A stretch of DNA of 55,770 bases from Acidimicrobiia bacterium (GCA_009843865.1 VYCQ01000032.1:41891-97660); one strand, 5' to 3'. Positions 24,981-34,329 are shown, counted from the first letter of the stretch. Program-made: numbers and translations. Notes: generated from the letters alone by a model not told the origin.

Positions 24981-26107
24981 GCTTGCAATTTGAGGTGTTG
25001 GCTCAACATGGTCAAGCTCGCCATGGTCGCGTTACCACTTCTAGAGGCTCATTTTTAACCCCCTGTTTCATGCCGGTGGGCACCAGGGCGGCGGTGCGCA
25101 CATTAGATACCGCTGACCTTGAGTCTCTGAGTCCTGCGGTGGTGCTGGCCAACACATATCACCTGCTGATGCGACCTGGCCCAGATTTGGTGCAAAGAAT
25201 GGGAGGTATTCACGGATTTACCGGCTGGTCTGGACATGTTCTCACCGATTCAGGCGGTTATCAGGTGTTCTCTCTCAGTCCTAAGGTAGATGATGAGGGC
25301 GTTGTTTTCCGTTCTACCTACGACGGTTCTGTGCATCGTTTTAGCGCTGAGAAGGTGGTGGATGCTCAACTTCAGCTCGGCTCAGACATCCAAATGGTGT
25401 TAGATGTTTGCGCTCCTGCTCAAGCTCCTGATGCTGAGTTGCGCTTGGCGGTCGAACGCACTTCGGCTTGGGCCAGCAGAGCTCGCCAGAGGTTCTTGCA
25501 ACAAGCAGGTCATGGCTGTGGAGCCAACCAGTTTGGCATCGTTCAGGGTGGCTTGAATCATGTTTTGCGAGCTGAAAGCGCAGCTCGCACAGTTGACATT
25601 GGTTTTGATGGCTACGCTGTGGGGGGTTTGTCGGTGGGTGAGCAGCAACCACAGATGCTGGAAGCGCTTGCTGTGACCACCCCTCACCTTCCTGCTGATA
25701 CACCCCGTTATTTCATGGGCTTGGGTGATCCTATTGGGCTGCTTGAGTGCATTGCCGTAGGGGTGGACATGTTTGATTGTGTGCTGCCCACACGGTTGGC
25801 ACGCCATGGCACAGCGCTCACCTGGCAGGGTCGGCTCAACATCAGCAACGCTGCTTATGCTAGCGACGACATTCCGGTGGATCCGCTATTTCCAGCTAGT
25901 CCCATTGCCCGCTATTCGCGGGCCTATCTTCGCCATCTGTGTAATGTGGATGAGCCTTCAGCGGCTCGATTATTAACCCTTCATAATGTGGCTTGGCTGT
26001 TGGCACTCATGCAGCAAGTTCAACAAGTCATCGCTGCGGGTACTTTTGAACAACTTCGTGCCAAGGTTATCCAAGCTTGGAGTAGTGAGGACGCTCAATT
26101 GGATTAG
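24977..26107 (+). CDS. tgt: tRNA-guanine transglycosylase lacking the zinc cysteines
   Basis: A 376-residue TIM-barrel Tgt that exchanges guanine 34 for preQ1 in tRNA. Catalytic and binding residues are present: Asp91 (LTDSGGYQ), Asp143/Cys145 (VLDVC), Gln190 (GIVQGG), GGLSVGE and nucleophile Asp267 (MFDCVLPTR). The usual zinc motif C-x-C-x2-C just before the YSRAYL segment is absent: Phe305, Ala307 and Ile310 replace the cysteines, while His336 remains (LLTLHN). The frame is continuous there, so this is substitution, not a frameshift. The GTG start at 24977 overlaps the queA stop and gives a canonical N-terminus. Confidence 0.92.
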   Translation: MSLQFEVLAQHGQARHGRVTTSRGSFLTPCFMPVGTRAAVRTLDTADLESLSPAVVLANTYHLLMRPGPDLVQRMGGIHGFTGWSGHVLTDSGGYQVFSLSPKVDDEGVVFRSTYDGSVHRFSAEKVVDAQLQLGSDIQMVLDVCAPAQAPDAELRLAVERTSAWASRARQRFLQQAGHGCGANQFGIVQGGLNHVLRAESAARTVDIGFDGYAVGGLSVGEQQPQMLEALAVTTPHLPADTPRYFMGLGDPIGLLECIAVGVDMFDCVLPTRLARHGTALTWQGRLNISNAAYASDDIPVDPLFPASPIARYSRAYLRHLCNVDEPSAARLLTLHNVAWLLALMQQVQQVIAAGTFEQLRAKVIQAWSSEDAQLD

Positions 26108-26134
26108 CGGCAAATCTGGATTAGCGGCGAATCG
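26101..26134 (+). repeat. Tandem 17-bp repeat overlapping the tgt stop codon
   Basis: Two adjacent 17-bp units beginning GGATTAGCGGC (26101-26117 and 26118-26134) match at 15 positions. The first contains the tgt TAG. Confidence 0.6.
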
Positions 26135-26155
26135 TTTGGTTGCTTGGTCATCAGT

Positions 26156-26161
26156 TAGAAT
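26156..26161 (+). promoter_or_regulatory. Putative -10 box of yajC-secD-secF
   Basis: TAGAAT lies 8 nt before a TTG at 26170 that would start YajC at MEILPLLLL. This agrees with the leaderless spacing in the window and favours this start over TTG 26140. Confidence 0.45.
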
Positions 26162-26169
26162 CATTGTTC

Positions 26170-26454
26170 TTGGAAATTCTGCCGCTTTTATTGTTGATGT
26201 TTGTGGCCATGTACTTCTTCATGGTGCGCCCACAGCAAAAAAAAGCGCGTCAACATCGTGAGCTGTTGGAATCTCTAGATGTGGGTGATGAGGTGATTAC
26301 CGCATCAGGGCTTTATGGCATGATCACCGATTTCGATGGTGGTACAATATTTATTGAGGTTTCCGATGGGGTGGAGATTAAGATCAGCCGTGAAACCGTT
26401 GCTAACAAGGTTGTTTACGCCTCCAACGTTGAAGGCGATGAGGCTGAATCCTAA
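26170..26454 (+). CDS. yajC: Preprotein translocase subunit YajC
   Basis: A 94-residue single-pass membrane protein: helix ILPLLLLMFVAMYFF followed by the family motif MVRPQQKKARQHRELL and a small cytoplasmic domain (VGDEVITASGLYGMI). It associates with SecDF in the translocon. The start is uncertain because only TTG codons are available; TTG 26170 gives the usual short N-terminus and has a TANNNT box, while TTG 26140 would add ten residues. secD follows 18 bp later. Confidence 0.88.
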   Translation: MEILPLLLLMFVAMYFFMVRPQQKKARQHRELLESLDVGDEVITASGLYGMITDFDGGTIFIEVSDGVEIKISRETVANKVVYASNVEGDEAES

Positions 26455-26472
26455 ACAACACACTCTGCGAAA

Positions 26473-28209
26473 ATGAGCCGCCGATCGCTGGTATCCCTAG
26501 TGCTGATCGTGGCTGGGGCCGTAGGATTGTTGGCGGCTTCGCTGGCCGTGGGTAACAGTCCTCTTTTGGGTTTAGACCTCAAGGGTGGGGTTGAGGTGGT
26601 GCTGGTACCGGTAGATGATCCTGAACGCTCAGAAACCGTTACTCCAGATGACTTAGATACCGCAGTCAACATCATCCGCAACCGTATAGACGGTTTAGGC
26701 GTGGCCGAACCAGATGTGACTCGTCAGGGTAACCGGGTGGTTGTACAGCTTCCGGGCATCAGCGATCAGCAACGGGCCATTGATATCGTGGGTCAGACCG
26801 CAGAGCTGCGCTTTCGTCCGGTATGCACTGAATTGGCAGCCGAACCTCTCACACTTGAAGTGGACGACGAAGTAGACGACGTTGCAATCTCTGACACCAA
26901 CGATGATCTTGCGACTGATGATCCTGTTGCAGACGAAGAAACTGTAGGTGATCCTGCTAGCGATGGTGTTGACACTGAAGATGATGTGGATGATGAGACT
27001 GTAGATGACGCTGTAGGTGACCCTGTTGCCGATGGTGTTGACACTGAAGATGCCTCGGTCTCACCGGTACCTCCGGTGTTGCCGCCCGCAGAATTGGACG
27101 AGCGAGGTTTGGCTGCTTGTCCCATCGACTTGGAGAATATCTTTGCTTTGCCAAGCAGCACGGCGGCGCAAGATCAAGCAGACAGCTTTGTGGTTTTGCC
27201 CGAGCGCAATGATGATGGCGAGGTGGTTAGGCGTTATCTGTTAGGCCCTGCCAACCTCACCGGTGCTGGTTTATCGGGGGCTGATAGTGCGTTTACCAAC
27301 GAATACGTGGTGATAGCGAATTTTAAAGGCGGAGATGAAGGCAGCGATAAGTTTGATGAGCTGGCCTTTGAGTGTTTTTCAGCCACCTCTTTTTGCCCGT
27401 CCGGTGCTGCTGGACCGGGACGGGTTGCCATCGTGGTGGATGGTACGGTGGAGGTGGCACCCACAGTGAATGCTGCCAGCTTTAGTGGTGAAGCCGTGAT
27501 CAGCGGAAATTATTCTGGAGACGAGGCCGAGGATTTAGCTTTGGTGTTGCGCTATGGCGCTTTACCGGTGGAGTTTCAAGACCCTACTGACCCTCAGAGC
27601 GATAGCACTAGCCGCGGGGTTTCGGCCACCATCGGTAGCGATTCATTACGAGCAGGGGTTATAGCTGGCATTGTAGGCTTGGCCTTGGTCTTTTTGTACA
27701 TGGTTGTCATGTACCGCTTTTTGGGTGTCATCGCCATGTTGAGTTTGGGTGTATCTGCTACCTGGTTGTGGGTGATCGTAGCTTGGTTAGGTGAAACTCA
27801 AGACCTGGCCTTGACCTTGGCGGGAGTTACCGGGCTCATCGTGGCCATCGGTGTGTCGTTGGATTCCAACGTGGTTTACTTTGAACACCTCAAAGAAGAT
27901 GTAGCCACCGGACGCTCTTTACGTTCTTCGCTAGAGCAATCGTTTAAGGTGGCGTTCATCACCATATTCAGGGCAAACTTTGCTTCGCTTATAGCTGCTG
28001 TAATCCTTTATTGGCTGTCGGCTGGCTCGGTGCGAGGTTTTGCTCTCATGTTGGGCCTAGCTTCGGTGCTAGATTTGTTGGCCACCTACTTCTTTTTGCG
28101 TCCGTGCGCACAGCTATTGGCTAGGTCGTCTTCGCTAATGGCTCACCCCCATCTTTTAGGTTTGCCCACCGCTGAAGAGGCTATGGCACCGGCCTCGCAG
28201 AAGCTATGA
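26473..28209 (+). CDS. secD: Protein translocase subunit SecD with acidic repeat insert
   Basis: A 578-residue RND-type protein: a first helix, LGLDLKGGVEV, the periplasmic P1 domain, then five membrane helices with SLDSNVVYFEHLKED and FRANFASLIAAVIL. SecD with SecF uses the proton motive force to complete protein export. Between about residues 130 and 205 the P1 region carries a very acidic insert (many Asp, Glu and Val) containing an internal duplication. The downstream SecD core is intact. The stop overlaps secF by ATGA. Confidence 0.95.
   Translation: MSRRSLVSLVLIVAGAVGLLAASLAVGNSPLLGLDLKGGVEVVLVPVDDPERSETVTPDDLDTAVNIIRNRIDGLGVAEPDVTRQGNRVVVQLPGISDQQRAIDIVGQTAELRFRPVCTELAAEPLTLEVDDEVDDVAISDTNDDLATDDPVADEETVGDPASDGVDTEDDVDDETVDDAVGDPVADGVDTEDASVSPVPPVLPPAELDERGLAACPIDLENIFALPSSTAAQDQADSFVVLPERNDDGEVVRRYLLGPANLTGAGLSGADSAFTNEYVVIANFKGGDEGSDKFDELAFECFSATSFCPSGAAGPGRVAIVVDGTVEVAPTVNAASFSGEAVISGNYSGDEAEDLALVLRYGALPVEFQDPTDPQSDSTSRGVSATIGSDSLRAGVIAGIVGLALVFLYMVVMYRFLGVIAMLSLGVSATWLWVIVAWLGETQDLALTLAGVTGLIVAIGVSLDSNVVYFEHLKEDVATGRSLRSSLEQSFKVAFITIFRANFASLIAAVILYWLSAGSVRGFALMLGLASVLDLLATYFFLRPCAQLLARSSSLMAHPHLLGLPTAEEAMAPASQKL
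26944..27052 (+). repeat. In-frame 69-bp-period repeat inside secD
   Basis: A segment of about 40 bp at 26944 (encoding VGDPASDGVDTED) recurs at 27013 (VGDPVADGVDTED), 69 bp or 23 codons apart. The second half of each copy is identical at the nucleotide level. It encodes the acidic, calcium-binding-like insert. Confidence 0.7.
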
Positions 28210-29363
28210 GCAGCCGAGATATGAGCTGGTTTCAACGGCTTTGGCGAAATCAGACCAAGGTCAATTTTCCTGAGCTATGGAAAAAGGCTTTTTTCTTGTC
28301 GGCAGCGTTTATGCTCATCGGTATCGCAGCCCTGTTGGTGCGAGGTGTGAACCTAGGTATTGAGTTTGAAGGCGGCACGGTGTGGGAGACAGCAGCACCC
28401 AATATTGCCACCGGTGAGGTACGCGATGCCCTGCGGGAAGTGGGTCAAGTTAATGCCAAGATTCAGTTCGTGGGGGGCGATGTGGTGCGGGTGCGCGCCG
28501 AGTTGGATTCCACCGATGCTGCGAGCGTGGCGACAGTGTCTGCCGCCTTATCTGCTCTGACGCAGCAGTCTATTGATGACATCAGCTTCAACTCTATAAG
28601 CGCTTCTTGGGGAGGTGAGATCACTGGTAAGGCTATTCGTGCTTTGATCGTGTTTTTCGTGGTGGTGGCCATTTATATTACCTTGGGGCTGGAGTGGAGG
28701 ATGGCCGTGGCCGCTCTCATAGCCGTGGCCCACGACATCGTCATCACGGTGGGTCTCTACGCTCTTTTCCAGTTTGAGATAACCCCTGCAACAGTTATTG
28801 CCTTTTTGACTATTATGGGTTATTCCCTCTACGACACGTTGGTGGTGTTTGACAAGAATCGGGATTACCAACGCCGCTCTGCTTTGATAGGTCGTGCCAC
28901 CTATACCCACATAATGAACCTGGCGCTAAACACCGTTTTGTTGCGTTCGGTGAATACCACCATCACCTCGGTTTTGCCGGTGTTGGCAATGCTGATTATC
29001 GGCACATTGGTGTTAGGAGCTGTCACTTTGGCCGAGTTTGCGGTGGCCTTGTTGATTGGGCTTTTGGTGGGTACTTATTCCTCGCTGTTTGTGGCTTCTC
29101 CTGCGGCGGCTTGGTTGAAGGAGCGTCAGCAGTCCCAAATAGAGCTGCGTGAACGTCTTGAAGCTAGGGCTCAGTCGCGCGGCATAACCGTGCAAGAAGT
29201 TGAGGCCGCAGCAGTGTCGGGTAGTTCAACCACATCGTTGTCAGCAGCAGATTCGCGCTCACAACCAGATCGGCCTGCTGCAAAACGCCCTGGAGCAGCT
29301 CGTCGTCCAATATCTGCTGGCACCATCATTCCGCCGAGGCCCCGCAAACGCAAGCGCCGTTAG
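28206..29363 (+). CDS. secF: Protein translocase subunit SecF
   Basis: A 385-residue SecF: a first helix, GIEFEGGTVWE, a short periplasmic domain, then membrane helices with TIMGYSLYDTLVVFDKNRDY and LNTVLLRSVNTTITSVLPV. The C-terminal tail beyond about residue 325 is extended, rich in Ala, Ser and Pro, and ends very basic (RPRKRKRR), suggesting a cytoplasmic membrane- or RNA-facing tail. The ATG overlaps the secD TGA. Confidence 0.95.
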   Translation: MSSRDMSWFQRLWRNQTKVNFPELWKKAFFLSAAFMLIGIAALLVRGVNLGIEFEGGTVWETAAPNIATGEVRDALREVGQVNAKIQFVGGDVVRVRAELDSTDAASVATVSAALSALTQQSIDDISFNSISASWGGEITGKAIRALIVFFVVVAIYITLGLEWRMAVAALIAVAHDIVITVGLYALFQFEITPATVIAFLTIMGYSLYDTLVVFDKNRDYQRRSALIGRATYTHIMNLALNTVLLRSVNTTITSVLPVLAMLIIGTLVLGAVTLAEFAVALLIGLLVGTYSSLFVASPAAAWLKERQQSQIELRERLEARAQSRGITVQEVEAAAVSGSSTTSLSAADSRSQPDRPAAKRPGAARRPISAGTIIPPRPRKRKRR

Positions 29364-29364
29364 C

Positions 29365-31578
29365 ATGGCTCTTACGCAAGAGGTGCTGCCATGGATGGAT
29401 GCGCCAGGGCTAGAAGTGGGCACCCTGCTAGATGCTTACGCTGAGCGTCATCCCAAAGATTCATTGGAACGTATTCAAACCGCTTATCGTATGGCTGGAG
29501 AGGCTCATGAGGGTCAGATGCGTAAGTCGGGTGAACCCTACCTTGCACATCCCTTAGCAGTAGCTCACATTGTGGTGGAGTTGGGCTTAGATGATGTGTC
29601 GGTGGTGGCTGCGTTGCTGCATGATGCCATAGAGGACACCGCTATGAGCTTTGCCGATGTTGAGCAGCATTTCGGCAGTGAGGTGGCATCAATAGTTGAC
29701 AGTGTTACCCGTTTGGATAAGTTGAACTTCAGCACCCAAGAAGAAGCACAAGCTGCCTCCATGCGTAAGATGTTGGTGGCTATTGCCAAGGATCTGCGTG
29801 TGCTGGTGGTGAAGCTCTCTGACCGGTTGCACAACATGCGTACTTTGGCAGCTTTGCCGTTAGCCAAACAGCAGCGGGTGGCTCGTGAAACGATTGACAT
29901 ATATGCACCGTTGGCCAACCGCTTAGGGATGCAAGACATCAAGCTTCAGCTAGAAGATTTGGCTTTCGCTGCGTTGCATCCCAAGCGCTATTCGGAGATT
30001 GACCGTATGGTGGCTACTCGGGCACCTGAAAGGGATTTGTATCTCACCCAGGTACTTTCTGATGTGGAAGCCCGTTTAGCTGAGCTGGGAATTCCTGCTT
30101 ATGTAACAGGTCGCCCTAAGCATTTGTGGAGTATTTACGAAAAGATGATCAGCAAGGATCTTAGTTTCGAGGAGATTAACGATTTGGTGGGCATACGGGT
30201 GATTGTGGAGTCGGTGCGTGACTGTTATGCCGCGTTGGGTTCCATTCATGCCACATGGAAGCCGGTGCAAGGGCGCTTTAAAGATTACATTGCCATGCCA
30301 AAGTTCAATCTCTATCAGTCGTTGCATACCACTGTGGTGGGGCCGGGAGGTAAGTCGTTAGAGGTACAGCTTCGAACCAACGAGATGCATGCCCGCGCTG
30401 AGCAGGGGGTAGCTGCGCACCACGTCTATAAAGAGGGCGTGGCCAGCGATGATCTGGCTTGGCTGAGCCGTATTATTGATTGGCAGCAAGAGACCTCTGA
30501 TGCCACTGAGTTCTTGAGTAATCTCAAGACCGACCTAGATCACGACGAGGTGCAGGTGTTTACTCCGAAGGGTGATGTGGTGTCTTTGCCCCTAGGAGCT
30601 GTGCCCATTGATTTCGCCTACTCAATCCACACTGAGGTAGGACATTCCTGTATTGGAGCGAGGGTTAATGGGCAGCTTGTGTCGCTAGACCAAGAACTGC
30701 GCCCGGGTGACATGGTGGAGATCTTCACTTCTAAAGTGGTCGATAAGGGCCCGTCGCGAGATTGGTTGGGGTTGGTGGCTTCGCATCGGGCACGCAACAA
30801 GATCAGGCAGTGGTTTTCTCAGGCCCGTCGTGAGGATGCCATCAAAGCAGGGCGCGATGCCGTGGCTGTTGCTTTGCGCCGCGAGGGATTGCCTGTTGCC
30901 GAGATCATGTCTAGTGACGACCTGCTGAATGCTGCCAAAGAGATGAAGTACCGCGATCTTGAAGCGTTGTTGGCCGCGGTGGGGGAGCGTCATGTGTCGG
31001 CTAAAGCAGTGGCCGAGCGTATAGAGGGCATGAGGCTGGAGCCTGTTGTTGAAGTTTCTGACGACGACCATCTCGTTACCACAACGGCACCCACGCCTCT
31101 GGCTCGCCACTTTGAGCAGACTGTAGAGGTAGAGGGTTTAGATGACATTTTGGTGAATCTTGCGCGTTGTTGTAAGCCGGTTCCACCCGACGAGATCATT
31201 GGTTTTGTCACTCGTGGGAGGGGAGTTTCTGTGCATCGCTCTGAGTGTGCTAATGCTGTGTCTTTATCGCTTGAACAGGGGGATCGTCTTATTGATGTGG
31301 ATTGGAGCGGCGAGTGCCACAGCACTTATTGCGTGACAATTGAGGTGAAGGCGTTTGACCGCACAAGCTTGCTAAGGGATGTGGCTAATGCTTTGTCCAC
31401 AGGATCAATGAACATCTTAGCTTGTGAAACTCGTACAGGAGCGGACCACATTTCAGTGATGCGTTTTGACTTTGAGCTAAGCGACGGTACTCATTTAGAT
31501 GTATTGCTGCGCACCATTCGCGGCATCGATTCGGTATATAGCGCGTATCGGGTTATGCCCACATCGTTAGCTCAGTAA
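29365..31578 (+). CDS. rel: Bifunctional (p)ppGpp synthetase/hydrolase Rel
   Basis: A 737-residue RSH enzyme. The HD hydrolase domain has AALLHDAIEDT. The synthetase domain has GRFKDYIAMPKFNLYQSLHTTV, where RFKD is the RXKD type of bifunctional enzymes. A TGS domain (EVQVFTPKGDVVSLP), a zinc-finger-like ARCCKPVPPDEIIGFVTRGRG segment and a C-terminal ACT domain follow. It makes and degrades the stringent-response alarmone. The ATG at 29365 is 1 bp after the secF stop. The apt gene that commonly sits between secF and rel in mycobacteria is absent. Confidence 0.95.
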   Translation: MALTQEVLPWMDAPGLEVGTLLDAYAERHPKDSLERIQTAYRMAGEAHEGQMRKSGEPYLAHPLAVAHIVVELGLDDVSVVAALLHDAIEDTAMSFADVEQHFGSEVASIVDSVTRLDKLNFSTQEEAQAASMRKMLVAIAKDLRVLVVKLSDRLHNMRTLAALPLAKQQRVARETIDIYAPLANRLGMQDIKLQLEDLAFAALHPKRYSEIDRMVATRAPERDLYLTQVLSDVEARLAELGIPAYVTGRPKHLWSIYEKMISKDLSFEEINDLVGIRVIVESVRDCYAALGSIHATWKPVQGRFKDYIAMPKFNLYQSLHTTVVGPGGKSLEVQLRTNEMHARAEQGVAAHHVYKEGVASDDLAWLSRIIDWQQETSDATEFLSNLKTDLDHDEVQVFTPKGDVVSLPLGAVPIDFAYSIHTEVGHSCIGARVNGQLVSLDQELRPGDMVEIFTSKVVDKGPSRDWLGLVASHRARNKIRQWFSQARREDAIKAGRDAVAVALRREGLPVAEIMSSDDLLNAAKEMKYRDLEALLAAVGERHVSAKAVAERIEGMRLEPVVEVSDDDHLVTTTAPTPLARHFEQTVEVEGLDDILVNLARCCKPVPPDEIIGFVTRGRGVSVHRSECANAVSLSLEQGDRLIDVDWSGECHSTYCVTIEVKAFDRTSLLRDVANALSTGSMNILACETRTGADHISVMRFDFELSDGTHLDVLLRTIRGIDSVYSAYRVMPTSLAQ

Positions 31579-31607
31579 TCACTAGTTGTCGGTTTCGAAG
31601 CGCCAAC

Positions 31608-31613
31608 TAAGCT
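31608..31613 (+). promoter_or_regulatory. Putative -10 box of hisS
   Basis: TAAGCT lies 8 nt before the GTG start of hisS, with no Shine-Dalgarno between. Confidence 0.45.
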
Positions 31614-31621
31614 AATAAGAA

Positions 31622-32884
31622 GTGGTAGAGCAGTTCCAAGCTCCAAAAGGCACCCACGATATTCTCCCACCCGAATCTTATCGCTGGGTGAAGTTGGTGG
31701 CATCTTTTGCTCAGGTAATGAACCGGGCTGGTTATGGCCTTGTGCAGAGCCCCATGTTTGAAGATGTTGGAGTGTTTCAGCGTTTGGGTGAGGGTACCGA
31801 GGTGGTGCGCAAGGAGATGTATGACTTCTACGACAAGGGTGATCGTCATTTAGCGCTGCGGCCTGAAGGCACTGCATCGGTGGTCAGGGCATTTAACCAA
31901 TATCAACCGACTACGCCATGGAAGGTCTGGTACGTCACTCCTTGTTTTCGCTATGAAGAGCCGCAAGCTGGGCGGTTTCGTCAGCACCATCAGGTAGGGG
32001 CTGAAGCGGTGGGTTCGGCTGATCCTGATTTGGATGTAGAGGTAATCGCCACCCAGCATGACTTTTATCAGTCGTTGGGGCTTAGCTCGTTGTCGTTGCG
32101 TCTGAATTCTATGGGTAGCGCAGATGATCGGCGAACCTATACAGAGCATCTGGCGGGCTGGCTTAACCAACGCTTAGATGATTTAGATGAGGCCGACCGG
32201 TTGAATGTCGCTGCACACCCCTTGCGGGTGTTAGATTCTAAGCGAGAACGTACCGTGCAAGCCACAGCGGATGTACCTTGCATTACCGATTTTTTGTGCG
32301 CTGATGCAGCCGAGCACTTCAGCCGAGTGCAAGCTGGTCTGCAAGCGCTGGGGGTGGCTTACGAGGTTGACACCCGCCTGGTTCGAGGTTTGGATTATTA
32401 CACTTACTCCACTTGGGAGTTTGCAGCCGGTGGCTTGTCGTCTGCGCAAAATGCTGTTGGGGGTGGCGGTCGTTATGACGGGTTGGCTGAGTCGCTTGGT
32501 GGCAAGCGTGTGTCCGGCGTGGGGTTTGGTGCTGGCATCGAGCGAATCTTGTTGGCTGCTGATGCTGAGAGCGCATTAGAGGATGCTTCAGCCAACTTAG
32601 ATGTGTTCGTGGTGGACATAACCGGCGGGGATGTTGGGCGGGATATCACTTTTGAGTTGCGGCGGCATGGTATTTCCGCTGATAGAGCATTTGGTGGTCG
32701 TTCGATGAAGGCTCAGATGAAGGTGGCAGACCGTTCTGGGGCGCGCCTGGCATTATTGGTGGGGCCCGATGAGCATGCGCAAGGCATGGTCACCCTGCGT
32801 TATCTGCGTTCTGAGGCTGCTCAGATCAGCCTTTCGCGCGTTGGGTTGGCGCAACAGCTTGTTGCCGTGTTGGCACAGAACTAG
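31622..32884 (+). CDS. hisS: Histidyl-tRNA synthetase
   Basis: A 420-residue class II synthetase. It begins FQAPKGTHDILPPES and has motif 2 (CFRYEEPQAGRFRQHHQVGAE), the histidine A-loop LVRGLDYYT and motif 3 GVGFGAGIERIL. A C-terminal anticodon-binding domain covers about 325-420. The GTG start is supported by the family N-terminus and the upstream TANNNT box. Confidence 0.96.
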   Translation: MVEQFQAPKGTHDILPPESYRWVKLVASFAQVMNRAGYGLVQSPMFEDVGVFQRLGEGTEVVRKEMYDFYDKGDRHLALRPEGTASVVRAFNQYQPTTPWKVWYVTPCFRYEEPQAGRFRQHHQVGAEAVGSADPDLDVEVIATQHDFYQSLGLSSLSLRLNSMGSADDRRTYTEHLAGWLNQRLDDLDEADRLNVAAHPLRVLDSKRERTVQATADVPCITDFLCADAAEHFSRVQAGLQALGVAYEVDTRLVRGLDYYTYSTWEFAAGGLSSAQNAVGGGGRYDGLAESLGGKRVSGVGFGAGIERILLAADAESALEDASANLDVFVVDITGGDVGRDITFELRRHGISADRAFGGRSMKAQMKVADRSGARLALLVGPDEHAQGMVTLRYLRSEAAQISLSRVGLAQQLVAVLAQN

Positions 32885-32919
32885 GGCTCATGCTGGTTCA
32901 AGCTGATGCATAGCGCAGG

Positions 32920-32925
32920 TAAGCT
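32920..32925 (+). promoter_or_regulatory. Putative -10 box of the lipoate-enzyme cluster
   Basis: TAAGCT, the same hexamer as at hisS, lies 6 nt before the lpd ATG without a ribosome binding site. Confidence 0.45.
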
Positions 32926-32931
32926 TTAGGT

Positions 32932-34329
32932 ATGGATAGCAACTACGATTTGGTGGTAGTTGGCGGAGGGCCTGGTGGCTATGCCGCTGCATTGTATGGA
33001 GCTGGCGCAGGGCTGAACGTGGCGCTTGTGGAAAAGAACAAGCTGGGCGGCACCTGCTTGCATGTGGGATGCATACCAGCTAAGGAGTTGCTTGAGACTG
33101 CGGCTGTAAGCCGCACTGTGGGTCACGCTAGCGAGTTTGGCATCAGTGCAAAGGGTGCCAAGGTGGATATGACCGTTGCTCAGGCTCGTAAGCAAAAGGT
33201 GGTGGAGCAGCTTCATCAGGGGGTGGGCAAGCTCTTAGAAGGCCGCAAGGTGACGGTGGTGGATGGTTGGGGATCGTTGGGTGCTGTGGGGCAGGTATTG
33301 GTGTCAGGTGGTGCCTCTGGCGATATGCAACTCAGCTCATCACATACGATCTTGGCTACAGGATCGGTGCCTCGCAGGTTGCCTGGTTTTGAGGTGGACG
33401 GCGATTGCATCATGACCAGCGACGAGCTGTTGTCGCTAGATAAGGTGCCCGGGCGGGTGGCCATCATTGGGGGCGGGGCCATTGGTTTGGAGTTCGCGTC
33501 TATGTTGTGTGATCTGGGTTCGCAGGTGGTCGTGCTGGAGGTCTTGGATGAGGTTCTGGGTGGGGTGGATGCTGATGTCACCAAGGCGTTGGTGAGGGCA
33601 TTCAAGAAGCGCAAGATTGAGATTCGTACTGGAGTATCGGTAAACAATTGTCGTAGGGTTGAGAATGGGTTGGAGCTGCATGTGAATGGTGATCCCCCCT
33701 TGTTGGTGGATGTGGTGGTGGTGTGTGTGGGGCGGGTGCCCTTCACGGAAGGGCTGGGTCTTGAAGATGCTGGGATAAATACAGATGACGGTGGTTATGT
33801 GGTGGTGGACGAGTACTGTCAAACCACAGTGCCGGGGGTGTATGCAGTGGGTGATGTGGTGCGTACTCCACAGTTGGCGCATGTGGCGTTTGCCGAGGCC
33901 ATTATGGTTATCAAGCACCTGCTGGACGAGCCTGTTGTACCTTTGGATTACGATAAGGTGCCGTGGGCCATTTACTGCTACCCCGAGGTGGCTTATGTGG
34001 GCTACAGCGAGGCAGCGGCCATTGCAGCAGGTTTTGAGGTGACCACATCCACACACCGTTATATGGGCAATGGTAGGGCTATGATTTTGGGTGAAACCGA
34101 TGGTTTGGTGAAGGTCATTGCAGAGCGCGCTGCTTCAGGCTCTGCTGGGCGCATTCTGGGGGTGCATATGGTGGGACCTTGGGTGACCGAGCAGCTAGGG
34201 CAGGGATACTTGGCAGTAAATTGGGAGGCTACCGCTACGGAAGTGGCTGAGCTAGTGCAGCCTCATCCTACGATGAGCGAGCTGTTTGGAGAGGCAGCGT
34301 TGTCGCTGACTGGTAGGGCTTTGCACTAA
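32932..34329 (+). CDS. lpd: Dihydrolipoyl dehydrogenase (E3)
   Basis: A 465-residue FAD-dependent disulfide oxidoreductase. It has the FAD-binding GGGPGGYAAA, redox disulfide GGTCLHVGCIPAK, NAD-binding GGGAIGLEFASML, the second FAD motif YAVGDVVR and the catalytic His-Glu pair HPTMSELFGEA. It reoxidises dihydrolipoamide on the E2 encoded by the next gene. The stop lies within a direct repeat in the 63-bp spacer to that gene. Confidence 0.96.
   Translation: MDSNYDLVVVGGGPGGYAAALYGAGAGLNVALVEKNKLGGTCLHVGCIPAKELLETAAVSRTVGHASEFGISAKGAKVDMTVAQARKQKVVEQLHQGVGKLLEGRKVTVVDGWGSLGAVGQVLVSGGASGDMQLSSSHTILATGSVPRRLPGFEVDGDCIMTSDELLSLDKVPGRVAIIGGGAIGLEFASMLCDLGSQVVVLEVLDEVLGGVDADVTKALVRAFKKRKIEIRTGVSVNNCRRVENGLELHVNGDPPLLVDVVVVCVGRVPFTEGLGLEDAGINTDDGGYVVVDEYCQTTVPGVYAVGDVVRTPQLAHVAFAEAIMVIKHLLDEPVVPLDYDKVPWAIYCYPEVAYVGYSEAAAIAAGFEVTTSTHRYMGNGRAMILGETDGLVKVIAERAASGSAGRILGVHMVGPWVTEQLGQGYLAVNWEATATEVAELVQPHPTMSELFGEAALSLTGRALH

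Noticed and set aside
26793..27161. 122-residue minus-strand ORF rich in Ser and Thr opposite secD
   Set aside because: It is the mirror image of the Asp/Val-rich repeat in secD; its composition is explained by the sense codons.
31579..31610. Terminator hairpin between rel and hisS (AGTTG/CAACT)
   Set aside because: The five-base stem has a long loop and no T run follows; not enough to call a terminator.
32926..34056. Minus-strand ORFs opposite lpd
   Set aside because: They are shadow frames of a clearly conserved gene, with His/Thr-rich low-complexity translations and no matching motifs.
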